From Flaviflexus ciconiae (lineage in GTDB: Bacteria > Actinomycetota > Actinomycetes > Actinomycetales > Actinomycetaceae), in assembly GCF_003971195.1 (NCBI RefSeq), contig NZ_CP034593.1, positions 496,001 through 560,000 of the forward strand: 64,000 nucleotides of DNA, read 5' to 3'. Positions 53,960 through 62,885 of this stretch are shown piece after piece (within the stretch, counting starts at the first letter, position 1; the number at the start of each line of letters is the position of its first letter). Made by a program: the position numbers and the translations under genes. The notes under the pieces were generated by a model. It did not search any database. It was not told where the DNA came from and was given only the letters and a program-made list of their open reading frames with translations.

Positions 53960-55119
53960 GAATTGACATCGAGGCAGGCCAGCCGGTTCACGGGGGATAC
54001 ACCCTGGCAAGAATCGACGGACGCATCGTTCTCGTCGAGGGCGCAGCCCCCGGAGAGAAAGTCGAAGTAGAAATCGATGACACCCAAAAGCCCTGGCGCG
54101 GCACGGTAACCGCCGTGCACGAGCCGTCCGCCGATCGTGTCCCTCATATCTGGGACGTTGCCGGCGGCGCCGAGCTTGGCTACCTCAAGCGCTCCGCGCA
54201 ACTCGATTGGAAGACCGCGGTCCTCAACGACGCGATCGACCACCTTGGGGGAGGCCTCGCAGACCACCTCAAGCAGGGTGGCCTGACCGTCAAGGTCAAC
54301 GAGGTCGGCCCGGGCCTTGGCACGAGAACCCGGCTTGACCTGGAGGTGGACGAGTCCGGCAAGCTCGCCATGTACGCGCACGGCACCAACACCCTGGTCC
54401 CGATCGATTCCATGCCGCTTGCGGCTGTCGCAATCAACGACATTATTGCCGACCAGGAAGCCTGGACGGGGACCTGGCAGCCCGGCGATAGCGTCCGCAT
54501 CCTTGCACCGAGCGGGCAGGGCCCCGCCGTAGCCGTCGGTAAGGACGTCTACCGGGCCCCGGGGCAGAAGACCTCCTCCCGCGTGATGGAGAGGGCCGCC
54601 GGTTACACGTGGGAAGTAACCGCTACGGGATTCTGGCAAACCCACGAGAAGGCCCCCGTCACTCTGCTCGACGCCGTCATCAAGGGCGCCCGCCTGCGCA
54701 AGAGCGATCGCGTTGCCGAGTTCTACGGTGGAGCCGGCCTCTTTACGCTGCCGCTTACGAAGCAGGCGCGTGCGGTCCGCATGTGGGAAGGCAATGCCGG
54801 TGCCGTGAGGGACGCCAAGCGCAACGCGCCCGATGCGAAGATCACGCAGAGCCCGATCAATGCCAAGGTATTGGCCGAAGGCTCCAGGGGAGCCGACGTT
54901 GTCATTGCCGATCCGTCCCGGTCCGGGCTCGGCATTCCAGGGGCCAAGGCACTAGCAGCATCGGATGCTCAAGCCATTGCTCTTGTGTCTTGCGATCCCG
55001 CAGCCCTGGCACGCGACGTCTCCGCGATGGTCGAAGAAGGTCGAACCGTCCAGTCGCTTGCCTCCTACGACCTCTTCCCGCACACCATGCACATTGAGGC
55101 GGTAACGATTCTCAGCTAG
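53956..55119 (+). CDS. TrmA/RlmCD-family 5-methyluridine RNA methyltransferase-like
   Basis: 387 residues, Rv2689c type. N-terminal TRAM-like RNA-binding part (VHGGYTLARIDGRIVLVEGAAPGEKV), a SAM site (VAEFYGGAGLFTLPLT), VVIADPSRSGLG, and the catalytic cysteine in LVSCDPAALARD; ends DLFPHTMHIEAVTIL. The Fe-S cysteines of classical RlmD (C...CGGC) are absent: the segment reads VPHIWDVAGGAELGYL. So it belongs to the cluster-less branch, and which U residue it methylates cannot be said. Confidence 0.88.
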   Translation: MRIDIEAGQPVHGGYTLARIDGRIVLVEGAAPGEKVEVEIDDTQKPWRGTVTAVHEPSADRVPHIWDVAGGAELGYLKRSAQLDWKTAVLNDAIDHLGGGLADHLKQGGLTVKVNEVGPGLGTRTRLDLEVDESGKLAMYAHGTNTLVPIDSMPLAAVAINDIIADQEAWTGTWQPGDSVRILAPSGQGPAVAVGKDVYRAPGQKTSSRVMERAAGYTWEVTATGFWQTHEKAPVTLLDAVIKGARLRKSDRVAEFYGGAGLFTLPLTKQARAVRMWEGNAGAVRDAKRNAPDAKITQSPINAKVLAEGSRGADVVIADPSRSGLGIPGAKALAASDAQAIALVSCDPAALARDVSAMVEEGRTVQSLASYDLFPHTMHIEAVTILS

Positions 55120-55126
55120 CCGCGGA

Positions 55127-55159
55127 GTCCACTCATGAGACAGAAGCTCATGAGCGGAC
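55127..55159 (+). terminator. Hairpin after the RNA methyltransferase gene
   Basis: GTCC.CTCATGAG / CTCATGAG.GGAC stem with one mismatch and an ACAGAAG loop, no T-run. Confidence 0.6.
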
Positions 55160-55499
55160 CCCGGCAAGCGGACAGGTCTGAGGCTAGGTGAACTGTGCGC
55201 GTGAACTGGGTAGAACCGCGGCATCGGCCCCAACCTGGGACGGGCTTCGGCCCCAGCCGGGGCGGGCACCGAAGCTGAATCAGTGCGCTTAATGTTGCTG
55301 AAAGGCACGCGGTTCCTGATGTCTGGTCACGTGCGATTGACCGGGGGAGTACCTGCACGTTTTGTGCAAAGGGTGTCCGACATTGGGAGCCTCGTGAAAC
55401 ACTGGCAGGAGCGGCCCTCCGGCACAATTTGAGTACTGGATTATGTCGTAACTTGAGCAAAGTGCGGCGGGTCTTCGGTTGTCGTAGGGCTCCAAATGA
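55160..55499. other. Gene-free stretch upstream of aconitase
   Basis: About 340 bp without a supportable gene. The region 55190-55275 is rich in short GGGC/GCCC blocks (CAACCTGGGACGGGC, CAGCCGGGGCGGGC). It probably holds the aconitase promoter and control sites. Confidence 0.4.
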
Positions 55500-55521
55500 G
55501 ATATCTTGAAATCGAGATATC
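55500..55521. promoter_or_regulatory. Inverted repeat (possible operator) before aconitase
   Basis: GATATCT-TGAAATCG-AGATATC: 7-bp perfect arms, 8-bp spacer, 33 bp before the GTG start. It does not match the AcnR or DtxR boxes I know from corynebacteria. The flanking bases also give a direct repeat GAGATATC. Confidence 0.55.
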
Positions 55522-55553
55522 GCGGTTTCGGCCGCTTGGATTGAGGAGTTAAC

Positions 55554-58349
55554 GTGAGCGTTGACAGTTTTGGAGCAAAAGCCTCCCTGAGCGTCGGGGA
55601 GAAGGAATACGATATTTACCGTCTCGACGCGGTTCCCGGTCTTGACAAGCTGCCCTACAGCCTGAAGGTTCTCGGCGAGAACCTGCTGCGCACCGAGGAC
55701 GGTGCGAACGTCACCAAGGACCACATCAATGCCCTGGCAAACTGGGACCCGAATGCTGAGCCGTCCGACGAGATTCAGTTCACCCCGGCCCGCGTTGTCA
55801 TGCAGGACTTCACCGGTGTTCCCTGTGTCGTCGACCTGGCAACCATGCGCGAGGCAGTCGTCGAGCTCGGTGGTAACCCCGAGTCGATTAACCCGCTGAA
55901 CCCGGCCGAGTTGGTCATCGACCACTCGGTCCAGATTGACGTGTTCGGCACCAATCAGGCTCTCGAGCTCAACATGGAGCGCGAGTACGAGCGCAACGGT
56001 GAGCGCTACCAGTTCCTGCGCTGGGGCCAGGGAGCCTTCGAGAACTTTAAGGTCGTCCCGCCCGGCACCGGTATCGTCCACCAGGTCAATATCGAGTACC
56101 TGGCACGCGTGACGATGGCATCCGAGGAAGACGGCAAGACCGTTGCCTACCCGGACACCTGTGTCGGCACCGACTCGCACACGACGATGGTTAACGGCCT
56201 CGGCGTGCTCGGTTGGGGCGTTGGTGGCATCGAGGCCGAGGCAGCGATGCTCGGCCAGCCCATTTCCATGCTGATCCCGCGCGTTGTTGGCTTCAAGCTC
56301 AAGGGCGAGATCCCCACCGGTGCAACCGCAACCGACGTTGTTCTGACGATCACCGAGAAGCTCCGCGAGCACGGCGTTGTCGGCAAGTTCGTTGAGTTCT
56401 ACGGCGAGGGCGTGGCCGAGGTTCCGCTCGCCAACCGCGCCACGATCGGCAACATGTCGCCCGAGTTTGGCTGCACGGCCGCAATCTTCCCGGTTGACGA
56501 CGTCACCCTGTCGTACATGCGCCTAACCGGCCGTAGCGAAGAGCAGATTGCTCTCGTCGAGTCCTACTCGAAGGAGCAGGGCCTTTGGCACGATCCGTCG
56601 GTTGAGGCCGAGTACTCGGAGTACCTCGAACTGGACCTGTCGACGGTTGTTCCGTCGATTGCCGGCCCGAAGCGTCCCCAGGACCGCGTCCCGCTGTCCG
56701 AGTCGAAGGAATCCTTCGCGGGCACCTTGCCCGACTACATTTCGGGCAAGGGCGTGGAGCCGACCGAGCTCGACCGCGAGATCGCGTCGACGATGGATGC
56801 GTCCGATCCAATTTCGCCCGAGGGCCACTCCGTTGAGGGCGACTCCCGCGAGGTCGCAGTTAAGGCAGCGACCCGTCCGCACCGCACGGTGTCAATTACG
56901 ATGCCCGATGGCACGAAGACGACCCTCGATCACGGCGATGTTGTCATTGCCTCGATCACGTCCTGCACGAACACCTCGAACCCCGAGGTCATGATGGCGG
57001 CGGCGCTGCTTGCTAAGAAGGCCGCTGACCTGGGCCTGAAGTCGAAGCCCTGGGTGAAGACCTCGATGGCTCCCGGCTCGAAGGTTGTCACCGATTACTA
57101 CGAAAAGGCCGGCCTGTGGCCGTCGCTCGAAGCGCTCGGCTTCAACCTTGTTGGCTACGGTTGCACCACCTGCATCGGTAACTCCGGCCCGCTCCCCGAG
57201 GACATCTCCCGCGTTGTCAACGAGGAAGATCTCACGGTTGTGTCGGTGCTGTCCGGTAACCGTAACTTCGAGGGTCGCATCAACCCCGACGTCAAGATGA
57301 ACTACCTGGCGTCCCCGCCGCTCGTCATTGCCTACGCACTGGCCGGCACGATGGACTTCGACTTCGACAACGAGCCCCTCGGTCAGGACCACCTCGGCAA
57401 CGACGTGTTCCTCGCCGACGTGTGGCCGAACCAGGAAGAAGTTCAGCAGACGATCGACGCCACGATCGACTCCGACATGTTCACCCGCAACTACGGTTCG
57501 GTCTTCGACGGTGACGAGCGCTGGCGCTCGCTCGACACCCCGGAGGGCAACACCTTCGTGTGGGAAGACGACTCCACCTACGTCCGCAAGGCACCGTTCT
57601 TTGACGGCATGGGCCTCGAGCCCGCACCGGTTGAAGACATCGCCGGTGCGCGGGTTCTTGCCAAGTTGGGTGACTCGGTCACAACCGACCACATCTCCCC
57701 GGCAGGTGCAATTAAGGCTGACTCGCCCGCGGGTCGCTACCTGACGGACCACGGCATTGCGCGCAAGGATTTCAACTCCTACGGCTCGCGCCGCGGTAAC
57801 CACGAGGTCATGATTCGCGGTACGTTCGCGAACATCCGCCTGCGTAACCAACTTCTCGACAACGTTGAGGGCGGCTACACGAAGAACTTGCTGACCGGTG
57901 AGCAGGAGTCGATCTTTGACGCCTCCGAGGCATACCGCGAGGCCGGTGTTCCGCTCGTCGTTCTCGGCGGCAAGGAATACGGTTCCGGTTCGTCCCGCGA
58001 CTGGGCCGCGAAGGGCACGTCCCTCCTCGGTGTCAAGGCAGTCATCACCGAGTCGTTTGAGCGCATTCACCGCTCGAACCTCATCGGCATGGGTGTCCTG
58101 CCCCTCGAGTACCCGGCTGGCAAGACCGCCGACTCGCTCGGACTGGACGGCACCGAGACCTTCTCAATCTCGGGCATCACCGCCATCAACGATGGCCCGA
58201 CCCCGAAGACCGTCAAGGTTGTCGCAGTCAAGGAGAACGGCGAAGAGGTTACCTTCGACGCTGTTGTCCGCATCGATACCCCCGGCGAGGCCGACTACTT
58301 CCGTCACGGAGGCATCCTCCAGTACGTGCTGCGTTCCCTCGTGAAGTAA
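55554..58349 (+). CDS. acnA: Aconitate hydratase A
   Basis: TCA-cycle enzyme (citrate to isocitrate) with a [4Fe-4S] cluster; 931 residues. Cluster cysteines are C471 ([12 protein letters not shown]), C537 and C540 ([10 protein letters not shown]). Other marks: [20 protein letters not shown], and in the C-terminal swivel domain [18 protein letters not shown] and [13 protein letters not shown]. Length and order of domains match AcnA/IRP-type. GTG start with GAGGAG nine nt upstream. A monocistronic unit with a strong terminator. No acnR-type regulator follows, unlike in corynebacteria. Confidence 0.97.
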   Translation: MSVDSFGAKASLSVGEKEYDIYRLDAVPGLDKLPYSLKVLGENLLRTEDGANVTKDHINALANWDPNAEPSDEIQFTPARVVMQDFTGVPCVVDLATMREAVVELGGNPESINPLNPAELVIDHSVQIDVFGTNQALELNMEREYERNGERYQFLRWGQGAFENFKVVPPGTGIVHQVNIEYLARVTMASEEDGKTVAYPDTCVGTDSHTTMVNGLGVLGWGVGGIEAEAAMLGQPISMLIPRVVGFKLKGEIPTGATATDVVLTITEKLREHGVVGKFVEFYGEGVAEVPLANRATIGNMSPEFGCTAAIFPVDDVTLSYMRLTGRSEEQIALVESYSKEQGLWHDPSVEAEYSEYLELDLSTVVPSIAGPKRPQDRVPLSESKESFAGTLPDYISGKGVEPTELDREIASTMDASDPISPEGHSVEGDSREVAVKAATRPHRTVSITMPDGTKTTLDHGDVVIASITSCTNTSNPEVMMAAALLAKKAADLGLKSKPWVKTSMAPGSKVVTDYYEKAGLWPSLEALGFNLVGYGCTTCIGNSGPLPEDISRVVNEEDLTVVSVLSGNRNFEGRINPDVKMNYLASPPLVIAYALAGTMDFDFDNEPLGQDHLGNDVFLADVWPNQEEVQQTIDATIDSDMFTRNYGSVFDGDERWRSLDTPEGNTFVWEDDSTYVRKAPFFDGMGLEPAPVEDIAGARVLAKLGDSVTTDHISPAGAIKADSPAGRYLTDHGIARKDFNSYGSRRGNHEVMIRGTFANIRLRNQLLDNVEGGYTKNLLTGEQESIFDASEAYREAGVPLVVLGGKEYGSGSSRDWAAKGTSLLGVKAVITESFERIHRSNLIGMGVLPLEYPAGKTADSLGLDGTETFSISGITAINDGPTPKTVKVVAVKENGEEVTFDAVVRIDTPGEADYFRHGGILQYVLRSLVK

Positions 58350-58373
58350 CGAGACGCGGGTAAAAGTACCCTG

Positions 58374-58405
58374 GGTGGGCAGTGATCGTCAGGTCACTGC
58401 CCACC
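58374..58405 (+). terminator. Terminator of acnA
   Basis: Perfect 12-bp stem GGTGGGCAGTGA / TCACTGCCCACC with an 8-nt loop, then TTTCCTTTG. Confidence 0.95.
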
Positions 58406-58535
58406 TTTCCTTTGCGGTTTTGCGCCATGCCACAGTGCAGGTACCTGGCGAGGCAGGTGTGTGCTTCGAACGGGCGTGGGCTGGGTGGCCAGCTTCGATA
58501 GGGGGATGCGCTGCATAGAGTAGCCGGGGTGCCGG

Positions 58536-58607
58536 GCTCGATTGGATCGCGGAGCTTGATCGGGTCGTGGGCCTTGATCGGATCATGGAGCTCGATTGAG
58601 TTGTGAC
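58536..58607. repeat. Tandem repeat, four copies of 18 bp
   Basis: Units at 58536, 58554, 58572 and 58590 with consensus GCTTGATCGGATCGTGGA; copies differ at 3-8 positions. It lies in the 440-bp gene-free gap between acnA and the transporter gene. The rest of that gap (58406-58535 and 58608-58791) shows nothing else I can name. Confidence 0.8.
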
Positions 58608-58791
58608 GTTACTGCGATGAGCGGGCGCGGGCCGGTTAATAAGAGCGCAAAGGATGGCCCGGAGTCAGATTTATTGCGTGACTTCGTTGTTCGTTCGACA
58701 ACGCGAGGGCTCTCGGCATGGCCGGCAATCGACGCTTAGGCCTCGTGTTTAATTGACCAGTGTCAAGTAAATACAGTGAGAATCGGATGGG

Positions 58792-59762
58792 ATGCGCATG
58801 CGGCCGGTCGTGAACTGGATGGAGGAGCATCAGGTTGTGCTCTACATTACCGGGCTCGTTCTCGGTGGTTTGGTCGGGCTGGCCTGGCCCGAGGTTGCAT
58901 ACCCGGCAGAGCTCGCGATCCATCCTGTGTTGGCACTGTTGCTCTACGCCACGTTTCTCGGCATTCCATTTGGACGGATCGGCCGAGCATTCAGAGACTG
59001 GCGTTTCCTGTCGACTATTCTCGTCACTAACTTCGCATTCGTTCCGCTCCTTGTTTGGCCACTGACGCAGATTGTCGCGAATGACCAGGTCCTCCTTGTC
59101 GGCGTACTTTTCGTGCTCCTAACCCCCTGCATCGATTACGTTATTGTCTTTGCTGGCCTTGCGGGCGGCGACGCGGAGCGGCTCTTGGCGGCCACTCCGT
59201 TACTCATGATTGCCCAGATGTTCCTGCTACCACTGTATTTGTGGCATTTCGTTGGCTCGGACTTTGTCGGCTCCGTAGAGTTCGAGCCTTTCGTTGAGGC
59301 ATTCGTCCTCATGATCGCCCCGCCCCTCACGGCCGCCGCTTTCACTCAATTTGCTGCGGCCCGCTTGCGGATTGCAGGGAAGGTTCGAGCAACTGTCATG
59401 GGCTTGATGGTGCCGCTGATGGTTGTCACGCTAGCCACCGTGGTTGCCTCCCAAATAGCGCGGGTGAGTGAGAGGCTCGGGTCCGTCCTTCTCGTCGTTC
59501 CGGTCTTTGTCCTTTTCGCCGCGATCATGGTCGCAGTTGGGACCGTCGTTGGCAGGGTCGCCGGTCTGGATGTGGCCGGTCGGCGTGCTCTCGTATTCAG
59601 CGGCGTGACTCGCAACTCGCTGGTCGTACTTCCGCTGGTGCTCGCCCTTCCTCCGGCTTTGGACCTAGCGTCGCTGGTCGTGGTCACCAGACGCTTATCG
59701 AACTCGTTGCCATGGTCTTCCTTGTCCGGCTGGTGCCGCGCCTCGTGCCAACCGGTGAATAG
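58792..59762 (+). pseudogene. ACR3/arsenic-resistance-type SBF transporter, frameshifted near the 3' end
   Basis: About 323 residues expected, 9-10 membrane helices: VVLYITGLVLGGLVGLAWP, LLYATFLGIPF, VTNFAFVPLLVWPLT, and the family motif LLTPCIDYVIVFAGLAGGD (with the conserved Cys of ACR3). The frame is open to about 59685; there GTC ACC AGA is one C short of GTC ACC CAG ACG, after which the other frame continues the last helix (TLIELVAMVFLVRLVPRLVP) to a stop at 59762. As it stands, the product ends in unrelated residues at 59787. Arsenite export is possible, but no arsR or arsC lies nearby. Start ATG 58792 or 58798. Confidence 0.78.
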
Positions 59763-59772
59763 CCCGAGGCCG

Positions 59773-59812
59773 AAACACCCGAGCTAACGGAGGGGTCTCG
59801 CTTGGGTGTTTT
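59773..59812 (+). terminator. Terminator of the ACR3-like gene
   Basis: AAACACCC.AGC / GCT.GGGTGTTT stem followed by TCTTCC; it begins just after the stop reached in the corrected frame, which supports that reading. Confidence 0.8.
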
Positions 59813-60189
59813 CTTCCCTCGAAAAGATCCGAGTATGAAGCAGGGATTTGGGTGCGAAGTATCGACCTTGCGGGTAAGTGCTAAAATGGGTTGCATGTGG
59901 GTCGCGCAGGTCAAAGGTGCTACAGTGCGCACCGTTTTCCCTCGTAACGTGATGCGACACGGGGAAATGTGCCCGCGGTGAGCATCAGGTCACTGCTCAT
60001 CTTCCCTGTGCAGACTTCACGCGTGGCCGCAGGGCCGTCTTCTCGCTTCTCCTTGCGGCTTCGCGAGGGTGCTGCTTCGTGGGTGGCAGCTAAGTAGAGC
60101 CGCCACGTCCGCCGGTCAGCTAACCGGACGGGGGAGATGTCCACGTTTTACAAGTCGCGATAGAGGACTGTCGCGGTGAAGATAGGGGT
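59813..60189. other. Gene-free stretch before the serpin-like pair
   Basis: About 375 bp with no clear gene. It contains a partial copy-like sequence of the acnA terminator region (CAGGTCACTGCTCATCTTCC at 59986 versus CAGGTCACTGCCCACCTTTCC at 58390). Confidence 0.4.
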
Positions 60190-61404
60190 ATGTCGAAGAA
60201 ACAAGCAGTGTGGGCGATCGCCGCGAGCGCAGTCGTCCTCTCCGCGTGCTCGGGCGGCAATGACCCGGAGCCGACCGTCACGGTGACTGCGGAAACGGTT
60301 GCGCCTTCGACTGACCCCGAGGTCCCCTCAGACTTTAGGGACGACGCTACTCGTGCTTCGCTCGACTTCGCGATAACAGTGGTGGACGAGAGAAGGCAGG
60401 AGGGCGGCAATGCCGTTGTGTCACCAGCTTCGATCAGCTATTCGATGGTGATCGCGGGAACCGGTGCGGTCTGCACGAATGAGGAAGCGTTGGTGAGTGC
60501 CTTGGGAGTACCCGCTGAAGAGCGGGAAAACACCTACCTGTCTCTCGCAGCTGACCTGGCTGGGCGAGAAGAGGCCGATTATGCGACACGGCTCTCCGGG
60601 CTGATTCTGTCGAATTCGACGACGGGACGTGCCGACAACGAAGCACTGTCGGATCTCGCGGAACGCTACTCCCTATCCCATATGACGGTCCCTGAGAGCG
60701 AGATCGGGATAACGGCTGACATGTGGGCCCTGGATGCTTCGGACGGTCGTCGCGATGGTTTGGCGGCACCGCTGTCGGCTTCTGCCGACTATTCAGTTCT
60801 ACTCAATCTTTCTTACTGGAGTACGTGGAGCGCGAGTGCAGACGTGACAACCCTGGACTTCGAGTTTGAGGACGGCAGGCGGGAGCCGGTTCCGGCTCTG
60901 GAGTTGCCGGCCCTGGCTTGGGAGGCGGATAGTGGCACGATCCTCGAGCTTCCCACCACATCACCCGACAGCACCTATCTGTACTATCCGGATGTTGCAG
61001 GAACTCTTGGGGATCTGACGGCCGACGATTGGGCAATTCCCGGCGAGGGCCAGGAGGTTGTGTTGACCGTCCCGACCCTTTCCGCAAGTGTGACAACCAA
61101 CGTTGAAAATCTTGGGGACCAATCGTTTCTCGCCTCCGGTTGCGAGAATCCTGGCTTTGGAGCTTCGGCCGAAGGAAGCCTTGCCAGCCAGCATGCTTCC
61201 TACGAGTTCGGGGTGGACGGAATCGCAGCCGATCACGTGGGCGATGTGGTGGAGCCGGGGAGAGAAACGACCACACCAGATAGGCCTGGGACGAATGCGA
61301 AGATCATTGCGGTGGACCGCGCTTTTGCTGTCATGACGGTCGATGAGGAAACTGGATGGGCGATTCTCTACGGAATGATCGGTGACCCGACGGTGCGGAA
61401 CTAG
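60190..61404 (+). CDS. Serpin-like lipoprotein 1
   Basis: 404 residues. Lipoprotein signal with lipobox VLSAC (C20), then a Thr/Glu/Pro linker. The body has serpin marks: SPASISYSMVIAGTGAVCTNEEAL near residue 78, and the C-terminal strand set VDRAFAVMTVDEETGWAILYGMIGDP. The reactive-loop hinge is degenerate (FGVDGIAADHVGDVVEPG, with few of the small residues needed for loop insertion), so protease inhibition is doubtful. It also lacks a clear WV..T.G motif. Anchored outside the membrane. Followed after 158 bp by a paralog. Confidence 0.8.
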   Translation: MSKKQAVWAIAASAVVLSACSGGNDPEPTVTVTAETVAPSTDPEVPSDFRDDATRASLDFAITVVDERRQEGGNAVVSPASISYSMVIAGTGAVCTNEEALVSALGVPAEERENTYLSLAADLAGREEADYATRLSGLILSNSTTGRADNEALSDLAERYSLSHMTVPESEIGITADMWALDASDGRRDGLAAPLSASADYSVLLNLSYWSTWSASADVTTLDFEFEDGRREPVPALELPALAWEADSGTILELPTTSPDSTYLYYPDVAGTLGDLTADDWAIPGEGQEVVLTVPTLSASVTTNVENLGDQSFLASGCENPGFGASAEGSLASQHASYEFGVDGIAADHVGDVVEPGRETTTPDRPGTNAKIIAVDRAFAVMTVDEETGWAILYGMIGDPTVRN

Positions 61405-61562
61405 ATCGCATCGAGGTCGCAACAACAAATCGCGCCGGTAGCAATGCCGTAAGTCGGCATACCTCACGTCAAAAGCAGACCCGTTGGGCGTGCAAGCACC
61501 GTGCTTGGACAATGCATGGGCGCGGCACCAGCAGACGAGATCGACCGAAAAGGAACGAGCAG

Positions 61563-62792
61563 ATGATGAAGAAGACAGTACTGGCAACGGCACTGTTGCT
61601 GACCATTGCCGCATGTGGCACCTCGGCAGACGAACCCGAAGGCGAGGAGACAACGACGCCGGATAGCGAAACCAGTCACGTTGTCACCGATGAAGAGTAC
61701 GAGCGGGCAACCGATGCCTCGCTGGAATCTTCGATTGACGTCCTGCGGGCGCAAGACGCAGACAACGGCCTCATTTCACCTGCGTCGCTCAGCTATGCGT
61801 TGGCAATGGCGGGGGAGGGCGCCCAGTGCGAGACACTCACCGAAATCAACGAATTCCTGGGCGTGGAGGACGGCTCGCGGTCGACGATCTATCCGGGTCT
61901 TTTGCGGCCTGCCAATAAGAGCGGCGAGGAATACGTGACGGGGTTCAGCGCTGCCGTTGCACACAATACGGGGGTGCCCGATACGAGGCTGGACGTTCTC
62001 GAGAATGTTGCCGAATCCTATGATGCGGACCTGTTCTCGGACTCTCTCACCAATCTCCAGCCTGCCCTTGACTCGTGGGTTGAGGAGTCAACCGGCGGCC
62101 TCCAAACCCAGCTACCAGTTCCGCTACCCGAAAATACTGCGACGGGTTTCATCACCGCCATGCACTACGAGACCGAATGGCAGGGTGATGCGACGAAGAC
62201 GACGTTCGAGTTCACCAGCTCAGATGGTCAGGTGGAAGATGTGCGCGGAGTTTACCTGCCGGGAAACGTTACTGCCCGGGAGGCGGACCGCGGCACGATC
62301 CTGGAACTGCCAACGGACTCACCCGATACAACCTACGTGTTCTACCCGGATGAAGTCATCGATCCCGCCGACCTGACCGCCGATGACTGGGACCTGGAGG
62401 ACGCCGGAGAGCCTACGGATGTGCACCTGCGTATTCCCGCGGTTGACTTCGACTCCCAAACCGATGTCCTTAAGTACAAGGATGATATTGGCTTACCGAA
62501 CATCGACGCGAAGGAAGAAGGTTGTGGCCTGGCTGGATTCTCGAAGTCGGAGCAGCATTCGGTTGAGATCGTTGTTCAGAAAGCAACGTTCAAGCTTGAC
62601 GATGAGGGGATTGCCGCCTCGGCCGTCACCGAAATTATCGGCGAGGCAGGTGCTGCACCGGGCCAGGAAGAGCCCGTTATCATCAACGTTGACCGACCCT
62701 ACGCCGTCCTCACCGTCTCCGAAGACACCGACTGGGCACTCATGTACGCCACTATCACCGACCCCGGTGCGATCACCCCCGCCATGTACTGA
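61563..62792 (+). CDS. Serpin-like lipoprotein 2, with an intact hinge
   Basis: 409 residues, lipobox LTIAAC (C18). Serpin signatures: ISPASLSYALAMAGEGAQCETL (about 71-92), LDSWVEESTGGLQTQL (169-184), FITAMHYETEW (196-206), and a C-terminal VDRPYAVLTVSEDTDWALMY (377-396). The hinge DEGIAASAVTEI (347-358) keeps the small residues that allow loop insertion, so this copy could be an active protease inhibitor; the scissile bond would fall around GEAGAAPGQEEP (360-371). Two cysteines in the body (C89, C321) could form a disulfide. GGAACGAG stands before the ATG pair. Confidence 0.85.
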   Translation: MMKKTVLATALLLTIAACGTSADEPEGEETTTPDSETSHVVTDEEYERATDASLESSIDVLRAQDADNGLISPASLSYALAMAGEGAQCETLTEINEFLGVEDGSRSTIYPGLLRPANKSGEEYVTGFSAAVAHNTGVPDTRLDVLENVAESYDADLFSDSLTNLQPALDSWVEESTGGLQTQLPVPLPENTATGFITAMHYETEWQGDATKTTFEFTSSDGQVEDVRGVYLPGNVTAREADRGTILELPTDSPDTTYVFYPDEVIDPADLTADDWDLEDAGEPTDVHLRIPAVDFDSQTDVLKYKDDIGLPNIDAKEEGCGLAGFSKSEQHSVEIVVQKATFKLDDEGIAASAVTEIIGEAGAAPGQEEPVIINVDRPYAVLTVSEDTDWALMYATITDPGAITPAMY

Positions 62793-62873
62793 AACACCGA
62801 AGCGCTCGTTCCTGCCGCCGACAGGTACGGCACATCACCAGCCTCCTGATCGCGGGATAATGGGTGTTACGGA

Positions 62874-62879
62874 TACACT
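62874..62879 (+). promoter_or_regulatory. -10 element for a leaderless ABC-F transcript
   Basis: TACACT, then GTCACG, then the GTG start; same spacing as at pknL and parE. Confidence 0.6.
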
Positions 62880-62885
62880 GTCACG

